A stretch of 64,000 nucleotides of DNA from Aspidapion aeneum (lineage: Eukaryota; Arthropoda; Insecta; Coleoptera; Brentidae). This document shows, in pieces, positions 10,761-20,856 of this stretch. How positions within the stretch are numbered: position 1 is the stretch's first letter; each line of letters opens with the position of its first letter. The notes beneath the pieces are model-generated. The model saw only the letters and a program-made list of their open reading frames with translations. It was not told the origin of the DNA and did not search any database. The stretch is from NCBI GenBank assembly GCA_963576565.1, contig OY755039.1, positions 125,968,640-126,032,639 of the forward strand. Direction: 5' to 3'. A program made the position numbers and the translations under genes.

Positions 10761-11100
10761 AGGGTGTAACATTAAAAAGGATCCACCTAGATTTTCTCAA
10801 AAACTAGTAGAACATTTGAAAAACGCCAAAACACGTCGACTTTGTTTGCAAGAGGGACACATTTTGGCTATCTTGAAATTTTTGTAGCACGCATTCCCTT
10901 CGAGGGGTAAACTTCACCTTTACATTTTGAATAGGGAAAGTGGTTCTGCTGATACCTTGTTTTGAAGGTATCTTGAATATCTTTAAAACCGCTTAAAAAT
11001 TTTGAAAATCCATCGATTAGTTTTTCAGATATTTGGTTTCAAATTTAACATGGACCTCGACATGGACTGATAAAATAAAATTTAAATCAGGAAAATTATA
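10759..11100. repeat. one arm of foldback repeat family F (ACAGGGTGT ends)
   Basis: Begins ATACAGGGTGTAACATTAAA and includes TTGAATAGGGAAAGTGG and CATGGACTGATAAAATAAA. The same blocks occur as inverted arms at 45577-46105. Only one arm is present here. Confidence 0.65.
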
Positions 11101-11340
11101 AATTCTAATAAATAATAAACACAGATCACAAATACACAGACAGATCACAAATACACACAGCAGATCATATACCTTCATATACTTTGTCTCACGCGATCGT
11201 GACTTTTCAAATAAAGAATTGGATTGGAACACCCAGAAGAAAACAAAAAAACAAAGTATTGATAATGATTTGAAAACACCACTATAGTAGAAGCTAATCA
11301 CAATTTGTTTGAGGAAAATCAATGTTATAATATAATGTTA
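11101..11340. other. degenerate CA-rich tract
   Basis: Imperfect repeats of CACAGATCACAAATA. No coding signal. Confidence 0.4.
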
Positions 11341-11384
11341 TTTGATTTAAACCTCTTTTCGCCGGTAGCTCCAATTTTTTTGGG

Positions 11385-11510
11385 TCACGGACTTAGGGAA
11401 CATTCTTAAATTACGCATACAACGCATTTTCAAGAAAAAGCACACAAAAAAACATTGAATGTAACGCAAGGCTAACCCCCCCCCCCCTTTGTGCGTTACG
11501 TAGATGAAGA
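11385..11510. repeat. ACGTAACGC-type palindromic repeat, copy 1
   Basis: Outer block TTAAATTACGCATACAACGC, an inner ATTGAATGTAACGCAAGG and a poly-C run, then GTGCGTTACGTAG. The same layout occurs at 22840-22950, 26190-26262 and 41129-41280. It is a MITE-like family. Confidence 0.55.
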
Positions 11511-12409
11511 TTAGTCTTTATGACGAATTAACTAAATTACATAAAAATCGCTTTGCTTAGTGGCCTGCTTTTACTGACGCATACAAATACGCAAACCTCT
11601 CCTTTCAGCTTACGTAAAACTGTCTTCCTCTTTGTTAATAACCTAACATGTTTGAAGTTAGTGAGAAGAGGAAGAGATAATTTTATTCGCGTCCTTGTTT
11701 TACCGCTACTAATCGTTTCTTTGAGCAAATATATAAGCTTAACAGATCTACATAAATGTTTAGTTTCATGATAACTTGTTTGCTCTTTAGATATCTGTAT
11801 AAGTAGGCTTTATTTTTCACAAACTACCGCGACGTCATAAAAACAACTAAAAGAGTTGATGTCATAAAACACTTAACATGTTTTTTTTAATAGATAAGTA
11901 AATATTTATTAAAAGGTAAAATAAAAGTTTTAATTTTGTTTTCTAACCTACCTTCCCAAATTTTCCTTTAGGTTTGGTCCTGGTAGTAGATGGACCAGAA
12001 CCGGGTCTTTCTATCCCCCTGTATGCACCACTGAGTAAGACGTAAAGCTTGAAGATTAAATCGGGTCAAAACTTTTAAAAAAACACTACAATTGTTTTTA
12101 TTTTCAATTGCTAATGAAAAAATCCCCAATTATTTTTTTTACAGTTACAATAAATGTAGGCCTCTAAAATTTAGGTTGTGGATTGATTTTATTAAATTAA
12201 GGTTAAGGCAGGTTTGTCTAATAAAATAATATGTTTAAATAAATCGAGTGTACTAAAACCTTTTTAGGGGTTAATGTAGGTGAGAAAAAAAGTCAGAAGT
12301 CCCAAGATGTCGTTCCGTATGTCAAATTCTGACAATAACTTTCTTCAAGTTACAGGAAACACCCTGTATATATATATAAGTATTTGGATAAGCCGCTGTT
12401 GAGTTATAT
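11511..12409. other. intergenic AT-rich stretch
   Basis: No supported gene. CAGGAAACACCCTGTATATA near 12352 is a lone terminus resembling the ends of element X. Confidence 0.4.
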
Positions 12410-13034
12410 TATAGTTGATATTGTATTAAAGTGACACCGCGTCATTTGACGGGCGGGAAGGGAGTACAGGGGTTCATACAGTGGCACGTACTTCCTTTAA
12501 TTTTTTTTATTGATATTGATTCCCAAAATAAGGCACTGCACTATTTAGTCATTAGCTTACTATTTTACTTGCTTTTTATTGATGTCTTCTTCTAAACGAT
12601 TTCATTAGAAAGGAACATATATATACTCTTATGTGGTTGTTACGAACATATTGATTTAGCCGGGCTTTGACGTTTTCTATTCGTTGTTGTTGTGACTGTT
12701 ATAATGTCAAACAAATTACGACCGAGCTTCGGTTCGGTTCGGTTTTTACAAAACAAATTACCGTTTTTGCAACTAAATCAATATTTGCGCACATTTTAAT
12801 GTAATTTTGGATCCTCTTTTATATTTCGGATCTTTATTTATTAGGTAAGTACTTATTTGATATCTCCTTTAAAAGGTCTTAGTGTTTTATCCTTCGAACA
12901 TTAAACCCCGAGCGGCACACTGCAAGTACAAAGTGAAACACTAATTTTTTAAGGCTTCTTTACTTAGATTTTGCCGCAAAATTTGGTTTACCATAGATGT
13001 GACGCGGTGCCACTTTAATACAATATCAACTATA
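12410..13034. mobile_element. non-autonomous DNA transposon with 35-bp TIRs
   Basis: The left end TATAGTTGATATTGTATTAA continuing to AAGTGACACCGCGTCA is mirrored at 13000-13034 (TGACGCGGTGCCACTTTAAT continuing to TCAACTATA) with one mismatch. Both ends abut TA, suggesting a TA target as in Tc1/mariner-type elements. The 625-bp interior has no transposase. Confidence 0.8.
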
Positions 13035-13179
13035 GCTTAATATTACTGTTAAAGTGCACAAATGATAATTCACTTGGCCCAAAGTTCCGTATTAATCCGA
13101 GCAAATTAACTAGATTTTAACAGACCATATATTTTTAAAATCAGGTAAAATACGTCTTTCTTTCTGCAATTCTGCCCCT

Positions 13180-13332
13180 TTAATGCAGTGCTCCCAACCT
13201 GTTGAAAAAAAAACAATTTCCGAAAAGGGTGTTGAAATTCCCTTTTATTAGCAATTTTGCACAAAAAAAATATCAACAGTGAGGTTTTTGTCCCAGGGAT
13301 TTTTTTCTAGAGGTTGGAAACACTGCATTCGA
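13180..13332. mobile_element. ~150-bp MITE with CAGTG-type ends
   Basis: AATGCAGTGCTCCCAACCT at the left is mirrored by AGGTTGGAAACACTGCATT at the right, and the similarity extends outward to a TCTGCC block. The ends resemble hAT-type CAGTG termini, but no convincing 8-bp duplication was found. Confidence 0.55.
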
Positions 13333-14215
13333 AAGGCAGAAGGAAGCGCATTCGTTCGGACGTGCTCGCTGTAATCATAACGCGGCATTACAGATTCGGA
13401 AAACCGTTGCACATACTTATTAAAGAAGAAAAATAATCATTTTATTTAATAACCAACTTTATTTATATTTATTATTGCAAAATTAGTAAACACTTACTAC
13501 AAATTGTCTTTGGCTTACCAACTGATATCACTTAAACAACTTAAACTATTAGACAACTTTGTACTTGCAAAAGTATCTAAAAAATAAAGCCTTAATTAAA
13601 TATTCATAGATATTTCACGAAAATATAACAAAGAATTAAATGCTGATACGCACTAAGGAATTTCGAAAAAATTGCCCTTTCAAGGATAAACGAACGTATC
13701 AATTAAATTGACTTAAAAATCAAGAAAATCAGTTCGTTTTCAGATATTGTCTTTGGGTATTAAATAAGACTGGTTTTGTAACCCACTTGACATACACTCC
13801 TACTATAGTTCGTATAATTTTTTTTCTCTAAATTTCTATGTAACTTCTTTGTAGATTTAAAAAAAAAAAGTTCTATTATTATGTCTTGTAAATACGATAT
13901 GACTTTAAAACTAAATTTATTTTTCATTTAACATAACATTTTTTTAACTGGAAATAGTATAGTGTAAATATAACGTTGCAAAAAAATTATATATGCCTAA
14001 TAATAAACTCAAACATTGAGAAGGAGGGAAAACTCTAAACATGTAGCCTTAATTTTTTATTCACGCTATTAGCATTTCAGTTATTAGAGATTCGTGACAT
14101 AGCTACTTACAAAATAAGTACAAAAATAAACTTAAATAACTGGGTGATTTCAGGAAAAAATATAATACCCCCGTGCCTACGAAGAAAACAGAAAAAGATG
14201 TGTTTTAAGTTTTAT
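13333..14215. other. AT-rich non-coding stretch
   Basis: Homopolymer-rich. No open frame above 60 codons and no repeat ends seen. Confidence 0.4.
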
Positions 14216-14862
14216 AATATTAACTCACACATATACTATACTATAGTAGTGTGAGCTATGGTGATCCTAATTTTTTCGAGAAAAAAAGTTGCTCCGATTT
14301 CAAAACTTTTTATATATCTTTGCGTTTCAGATGATTTTGAAACTTTTTGTTGCATCGTCTGTCTGTCTGTAACGACCAACGCGCATAACTCAAAAACCGC
14401 TTGGCCGATTTCAATGAAATTTGGTACCTAGGCTGGGTCTTGGGTCGAGATGGTCCCATTTAAAAATGAACAAAATCCACCGAACACAAACCAAATAAAA
14501 GGGTGGGGGAAAATATGGCGTGTGTGATATCAAACGAAAGGTAATTGAGTCTGGAGTTAAAAAAAATACATTTTAATTTATTTAAAAAAAAGGGTGGGGG
14601 TATATTTAAAAAGTTTAAGTGAAAATATGGCGTGTGTGATATCAAACGAAAGGTAATTAAGTCCGGAGTTCAACAAAATACATTTAAGTTTTTGTTTTTT
14701 TAAGGGTGGGGGTGGATTTTAAAAATTTGAGTTTAAGTCAAAACAAGGCTTGTGTGGTATCAAACAAAAGGTAATTTAGTGTGGAGTTGAATAAAATATA
14801 TTTCAGTTTTTAGTTATATTAGCTCACACGTACACTATAACTATAGTACCTAGTGTGAGCTT
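14216..14862 (+). mobile_element. non-autonomous element with palindromic ends and internal tandem units
   Basis: Each end carries the near-palindrome family AACTCACAC...CTATAGTA...GTGTGAGCT (14222-14260 and 14820-14862). The 5' part holds TCTGTCTGTCTGTAACG and ACCGCTTGGCCGATTTCAA, a phrase widespread in insect repeats. Inside are three tandem units starting with AAGGGTGGGGG near 14498, 14589 and 14701, each containing TGTGATATCAAACGAAAGG. The frame at 14460-14645 is an artefact of these units. Confidence 0.7.
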
Positions 14863-15587
14863 AGGGGCCCATATATTGGCAGAGTATTTTATTGTACGTA
14901 CAATTTTGACATAAAAAAGTAAAAAAATAAAACCGAATCACTTTTTATTTCAAAATATAAGTCAATAAAAAAACTTATAAAACTTTAAACTCGTTTTTTG
15001 CAAAACGTAAAATGTCTACATTCGGCTTTCTTCTTAGGGACGGCAGAATAAACCAATCAATTATATTATTGTATTGCCGCGATGTTGCCCTATTTCAAGT
15101 TTGGTTTTCCTTTACAATAAGTTGTGGACGGAACTACGGACCAATACTTTAAAGCGCCGCGCCGTAACTTTCCTCTCACTCAATAAAAGACATTCGTAAC
15201 CAATACAATCTACACACCATAATCGGATGAATAGTATATCATTATACGCGTTGTTAATTTCTTTGACATCCTTTTAAAAAAGACTCATTATTCTACTACC
15301 TAACTGATTTTTACCAAACAGAGCTAGATACATTCTCTGAAAGGGCCAACCAAATACGTTGTAGCATAAATACATGTTCAAAGAATCGAAAAATGAAGCC
15401 CTCATAGCTGGCTTTGGAAACGATGGCAAATTTAAATTCGCGGACGCAAATCTTAAGGTGTGCAGGCGTGTGTCTTGTCATGTAGACACACAGCTGCCGT
15501 GTCGGTGGAGGCCATCTTTGTTGCTTATTTACATTTTGCGGTGTTCTGCGTTTGTCGTGTAAAATTATGTTTTTTTTTCTGTGAAAA
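14863..15587. other. intergenic, slightly GC-richer near 15050-15190
   Basis: No gene is supported. The overlapping frames at 15311-15688 (-) and 15374-15562 (+) have no recognisable motif. It may be 5' flank of the small THAP-like exon that follows. Confidence 0.35.
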
Positions 15588-15664
15588 ATGGGAAATAATT
15601 CACGTAAAACATGTGCGGTTTGTGTAAAAATGTCCGGGAGAAGTAAGGTAGTGCAATTCCATAG
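15588..15664 (+). CDS. possible THAP zinc-finger first exon
   Basis: ATG opens a 25-codon frame, MGNNSRKTCAVCVKMSGRSK then VVQFHR, and meets a splice donor (CATAG|GTAACT). A Cys-x2-Cys pair followed by a FHR block is the start of THAP DNA-binding domains, and introns are common at this point. The rest of the domain (WxxxxR, CxxHF) was not found downstream before the foldback element at 16482. It may be a dead first exon or a fragment. The minus-strand frame over this site looks like a shadow. Confidence 0.35.
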
Positions 15665-16481
15665 GTAACTACTTGTATTTTTCTTCATAATTTCTTAAAT
15701 AATGGTAAGAGTGGTTTGTAAATGCCATTAAACACTCTTCATGGTGTCCACAATAAATCTGCACAATTAGTTTTAGAAAAACTACAATTTTAATCCACAA
15801 TTTGATAAATTTTCACCCAATCAACCAGTTTTTAGAAAAAAATAATAGACATAAGCCTAAACTTTTGACAAATGTCAAATAATGTAGTGACGTATTGGAG
15901 TATGTTCCAAATGCGCAGTAACCGAAATCCCGTCCACGCGAAAAAGGAACATTAAGAATTAAATAGGGGTCCTGGCTTCAAGTATCGCGTGTGAGAATGC
16001 ATGGGTATGCCCCATATTTATGCTCTAACGTATTTGGGGCCAACCTCAAGTCAAGCATGTCATGCGGCGCATAAACAAAAATATAGACACACACCCTGTA
16101 CGGCATTTTAATCATCAAATTCAAATTTCTCTATTATAAAAGAACAAAATATTATTTAGATAAACTTTTTAATAGTCCTGAACACTGGAAAACCATAAAC
16201 ACACTAAATAATGGTATAGTAATGTTGTAAACAAAACGGAGGTACCGAAGGAATACGAGCAGCTGAAATCACCCTATTGAAAACTTAATAAATCTAACGA
16301 GACTTACTCGTAAACTTAAAAATCACATTATTATTTTGGAAGAAAATGCTTGTACGCGCATTCCGTGTCTTTACACCTGCCCATCACTTCGAATGGGCAC
16401 ATTATAGAGAAAGGATCTATCTCCAAAGACCTAAAAATAGAAGGTAATTGAAAGTAACCATTTCATAGAATTCGTTTTCCA
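15665..16481. other. non-coding stretch before the foldback element
   Basis: AT-rich. Contains a lone ACACACCCTGTACGG terminus-like motif near 16090 and no open frame. Confidence 0.35.
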
Positions 16482-17571
16482 GGAAGGGCGAAAAAATATC
16501 GAAACACAAAATATCGAAAACACAAAATATCGAAACTACATTTTATCGAATTACAAAATATGGAAACTACAAAATATCGAATCAAAAAATATCGAAAATA
16601 CAAAATATCGAAAATACAAAATATCGAAACTACAAAATATCGAAAATACAAAATATCGAACATACAAAATATCGAAAATCAAAAATAGAAAATTTCGAAA
16701 CCTTAACCTAACCCGACCCTGACGTAACCTAACCTAATCTAACTAAACCTAATCTGACCTAACCTCATAAAAATAGAAAGTTTTAAAAATCTAACCTGAC
16801 AAAATCTAATCAAATCTAGCCAAAACAAACCGAACCGAACTGAGCCGAACCAAAGCAAACTGAACCAACAATTTAAAAAAAAAACTTTTCCGGGATCCTA
16901 GAGGATGTGAATCCGATCCGAACCGAGCCGAACCGAACCGAAACTAACCTAACCAAACTAAACTACAACACTGCTAATTAGGGTTGGTTGGGTATGCTTA
17001 GGTTTGGATAGGTTCGGTTTGGTTCGGTTCAGTTCGGTCCGGTTCGGTTTGGTTCGGTTCTAATTCACACCTTCTAGGATCTCGGGAAAGAAGTCAGGAA
17101 AGTTTGTTTTTGAAAAAAATTGTTGGTATAGTTTGCTTTGGTTCGGTTAGATTTGATTAGGTTTTTGTTATATCAGATTAGGTTAAGTTAGATTAGGTCA
17201 GGGTCAGGTTAGGTGAAGGTTCCGAAATTTTTTGTTTTTGATATTTTGTTGTTTTGATATATTGTATTTTCGATATTTTGTTATTCGATATTTTGTTGTT
17301 TCGATATTTTGTATTTTCGATATTTTGTTATTCGATAGTTTGTGTTTGCGATATTTTGTATTTTCGATATTTTGTATTTTCGATATTTTGTTATTCGATA
17401 GTTTGTGTTTTCAATATTTTGTATTTTCGATATTTGGTTGTTTCGATATTTTGTATTTTCGAAATTTTGTAGTTTCAATATTTTTTTATTCGATATTTTG
17501 TGGTTTCGATATTTTGTAGTTTCGATATTTTAATTCGATATTTTGTGTTTCGGTATTTTTTCGCCCTTCCC
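16482..17571. mobile_element. foldback element with minisatellite arms and 8-bp TSD
   Basis: The ends GGAAGGGCGAAAAAATATCG and TTTTTTCGCCCTTCCC are inverted copies, flanked on both sides by GTTTTCCA (16474-16481 and 17572-17579). Each arm is built of layers: an ACAAAATATCGAA minisatellite (16491-16690; mirrored 17225-17560), an AACCTAACCTAA layer (16698-16800; mirrored 17160-17215) and an AACCGAACCGAA layer (16825-16870 and 16915-16945; mirrored 16980-17060). The centre holds a second palindrome around CGGGATCCTAGAGG and CCTTCTAGGATCTCG. The whole is close to a 1.09-kb hairpin. No transposase is encoded, and the short frames rich in FDILYF are repeat artefacts. Confidence 0.9.
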
Positions 17572-17579
17572 GTTTTCCA

Positions 17580-17904
17580 ATGGGAAAATGAGTGCACAAC
17601 TGGTTTAGTATTTCTATTATATGGGCATCTACATTTTTGATTTTTACGTTCCGCCAAGTTTAGAAAAACATTTCCAAACTAGTAAGAACCTTTCATTTTG
17701 AAATTTGTATTGGAGAACTTGGCTTTACTTTTATCTCAATTCTTTTTACGGAATGCCATTTTCGCGTACTTGGCTTTTTTTACATGAAATGTTTTTGTTA
17801 TGATTTCACTTCTTTTTGAAAGGAATTGGATAATATTTAATTTTTAAAGTAGTAAAATATGCGGAATATTGTTCAAAACTTTTGCAATGCCATACTTAAA
17901 ATTT
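17580..17904. other. non-coding spacer
   Basis: AT-rich with no gene or repeat unit seen. Confidence 0.35.
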
Positions 17905-18420
17905 TGAGGTTTTTTAATTTTTTCCCATGGTTTTATCATAGTTCTTATCAGCCTTCCGAAGCTTAGCTCTCTAGCGTTTCTGAAAGTAAACAATGTTACT
18001 TTTACATAACTTTACATGCATAGGGGAGGGAAGGGAATTAAAATTTTTGTGTTTTCAATTTTTTTCCTATAGTTTTATCATAGTTCCTATCAGTCTGCCA
18101 ATGCTCAGCTCTCTAACGTTTCTGGAAGTGGGTAATGTTACTTTTACATAAATTTACATTTATAGGGGTTTTTAATTTTTTCCCATGGTTTTATCATAGT
18201 TTTTATCAGCCTTCCAAAGCTCAGCTCTCTAGCATTTCTGGAAATGGGCAATGTTACTTTTATATAAATTTACATTTATAGGAGAGGGAAGTAAATTAAA
18301 ATGCTGGTGTTTTTAAATTTTTTCCTATAGTTTTATCATAGTTTCTTTCAGTCTTAAAAAGCTCAGCTCTCTAGCGTTTCTGGAAGTGGGCAGTGTTAAT
18401 TTTACATAACTTTACCTTTT
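17905..18420 (+). repeat. tandem repeat with dimeric (~257-bp) organisation
   Basis: The phrase GGTTTTATCATAGTTCTTAT or its variants recurs at about 17930, 18070, 18187 and 18326. Spacings alternate between ~140 and ~117 bases, the longer unit carrying an extra GGGGAGGGAAG block. Each unit also has AGCTCTCTAGCGTTTCTG. The alternation implies that a two-unit block was duplicated. Confidence 0.8.
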
Positions 18421-18437
18421 TAAGCATGAAAAAAAGC

Positions 18438-18600
18438 AGTGGCGCACCGAGGAATATGTCTTTGGGGGCCCGAGGCCTCATGATGGTGTATTTTATTCTA
18501 TTTTATCTTTTTATTCATGAAATATGTGGAAAATATCTAAAAATATATTAGGCTTCGGGGTGGCCCGGGCCCCGGCCTCCCCCCTGGGTGCGCCCTTGCA
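18438..18600 (+). repeat. palindromic MITE family M (AGTGGCGCAC), copy 1
   Basis: Starts GCAGTGGCGCACCGAGG, runs through GGGGCCCGAGGCCTCATGAT and CATGAAATATGTGGAAAAT, and ends GGGTGCGCCCTTG. Copies occur inverted at 40205-40387 and diverged at 26293-26420. Confidence 0.65.
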
Positions 18601-18767
18601 AAAAGGCATTAAACAATTTTCTATCGAAAATCTAACTAAGAAGTTGAAGTTTTCAAATGAAGAGCACAGGGAAAAAACGTGCAAAATCATTTTTTCTAAG
18701 AAAGTGGGTTATATATGCCAAATGATGTCTCAAGATGTGTATCATTATATGGAATACAGTGAAACCT

Positions 18768-19195
18768 CTCCTTGCGGACACCTCTATTAAGCAGACACTC
18801 CCTTTTGGCGGACAAATTTGTTGGAACCAAGGTTTTTGCCGTAAAATGTAAAATTCCCTCCTATAACCGGACACTCCAATAACTGGACGCGGACAATTTC
18901 TTTTGGTTAAAAAATTCTGAAACCTCCCTTAACCGGACGCGAACCTCTGACAACGGGACGGAGCGCTGCACGACGTGGGCATAAATATTATGAAGTATGT
19001 TGGCAACAATGCACTCTGCAGCCGGGGAGACTAAATACTTCTTTTGTATTTACAACAGTATGTTATTCGGCGGGACTGCTGTGTTTATTGTTCAGTTGGG
19101 TAATAATAGATCTCTTTGAAATGGCGCCTAGTAAAAAAACTTCTTAGTTTAAGCAATGAATACACGACTCTATGAGAAATGCAGCTTAATTAAGG
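18768..19195 (+). mobile_element. pogo/Tigger-like element, 5' end
   Basis: TACAGTGAAACCTCTCCTTG followed by repeated CGGACAC motifs is the terminal structure of pogo/Tigger elements, whose ends begin CAGT(G/A)..ACCTC. A short broken reading near 19121 starts MAPSKKTS and stops, resembling a Tigger transposase N-terminus. No matching right end is near; a right end of the same type exists at 33295-33377. Confidence 0.5.
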
Positions 19196-19216
19196 ACACT
19201 CGAGCCCCTAGCATAA

Positions 19217-19304
19217 AGCAGCGGGTAGATGGATCTGTTGTTACTTCGGCTAGTACGTAGAGCAGCGGGTAGATGGATCTGCTGTTACTTCGGCTAGTAC
19301 GTAG
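19217..19304 (+). repeat. 44-bp tandem duplication
   Basis: Two adjacent 44-bp copies starting AGCAGCGGGTAGATGGATCT and ending CTAGTACGTAG, differing at one visible position. A third partial copy starts at 19305. Confidence 0.9.
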
Positions 19305-20029
19305 AGCAGTGGAGAGAGGGTGCTATTTTTAAAGATTTTTGGCGGCCTCTCTCTGCGAAATCTGAGAACTAAAATTGGGGGCGACTGCTCGATCGGGAAG
19401 TAGACGCCATCTCTCTGCGAAAGAACTAACTCGTGCTGTTGCCTGTATGGGTAGTGTTTTTTATATAAATGGGGTCTTTTCATAAAAAATATATTTTTAT
19501 GTCTTTATCGAATCATTTGTAACCCTTGGTAAGCAATAATAATTTATAATTATATCGTCATTGTTTTCTTTAAAGCTCTTACCTATGTGTTCAAATGGAA
19601 ATTTTACAGGTAGGAAAATAGGAAAAAGTTTTCAATAGTATTTATTTGCACTAATTAATGTTTAGTTTAATATTATGGTTGTTATAGTAGGGGAGGCCGT
19701 GAATATTTATTGGAACTTATTTTCTTAGTTGGTGTATCTAAATAGGTATGCCCTGTTAATTATAATAATCGACAATTTTCATCATTCTTATGATGATTTT
19801 CCGATGGGTTCACAAGGTCAGTAGTTAGTTCTGAATCTTTTACACTAAGCAGAAGGGATCATGACCATTATAGGAAAAGTACTCTGGCTCATCTCACTTG
19901 GTGGAAAATATCCCTGACTGAAAATTTGCGGATCCAAAAAGTAGGTTATATTACACACTAGAGTTGGCGGGAGAACAAACAAGCTCCCCTTACGACATCG
20001 ACAGTGTATTTTCTTTTAAATCTGTGTAG
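19305..20029. other. intergenic, nothing recognised
   Basis: One 77-codon minus-strand frame without motifs. Otherwise AT-rich. Confidence 0.35.
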
Positions 20030-20326
20030 TATAGTCCTTGCCGTGGGCAGTTACACTATTGTGACATTTCCAACCTCTTTATTTATAATATGCATACTGA
20101 CAGCAACAAAAAAAAGCTGAACAATTGCATGTCTTTGAGTTGTTTTTATCCGTCCATTTTTTTTGTCATCTCACAGTCAGCATCTTTTTATCCAGAGACA
20201 ATGACAGTTTTACCTTTAATTTTATACCAACATGGCATGTTTGCTTTTTAATATATTTCTGGTTAGAAAATATGTTTATTTCATGTCAAAGTTAAAAAAG
20301 TATAACTGCGAATGGCAAGGACTATA
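20030..20326. mobile_element. ~300-bp MITE
   Basis: TATAGTCCTTGCCGTGGGCA and its mirror GCGAATGGCAAGGACTATA form ~30-bp imperfect TIRs with TA at both edges. No open frame inside. Confidence 0.65.
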
Positions 20327-20848
20327 GACAATGCAATGAAATTCATTCGACTTGACATGACAGAAGGAGCAAAAACTGGGAGGGGATAAACAGAAGAATT
20401 TGCTTCTATTTGCTTCTCTTTCTGAGCAGGCTTCCCCATGGGCTTTTTCCTATGTGGTATATTTTTTTAAACTTGTAATTTAAAGTAATTACCTTTTGGT
20501 GTTGTATAGTCAATGCTTTCGAACCGATGTTTTTTTAACTTTGAACCATTGAACCAGTTAAATTATTGTTTTTTAATCTACACACAATGACTACATATTA
20601 TGTATCTGCTACATGCCATTCAGGGCATTCATCTATCTTGTTTAAACTAATAAGTTTAAAAAAAATTGTGTTTCAAACATTTAAATATGTATTTTTCAAA
20701 ATAAAGTTTCGTGAACAAATACGACCTAATTATTATTAGGGAGTTTTTGGGACTTTTAAAATAGCGACTATTCTAGTCGATATTATCGTTAATTTTATTA
20801 ATCTTAAAGATAATATTTGGAGAGTTCGTTAAAAAATAAAGATCCTGT
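20327..20848. other. AT-rich spacer
   Basis: No gene or repeat structure seen. Confidence 0.35.
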
Positions 20849-20856
20849 CATCTGTC

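Noticed and set aside
16698..16800. Interstitial telomere (CCTAA)n
   Set aside because: The AACCTAACC words are degenerate, short and mirrored inside a transposon; they belong to the foldback element.
16463..17657. Several open frames rich in FDILYFRYFV-type repeats on both strands
   Set aside because: They are translations of the ACAAAATATCGAA minisatellite in the foldback arms; frames are open only because the repeat lacks stop codons.
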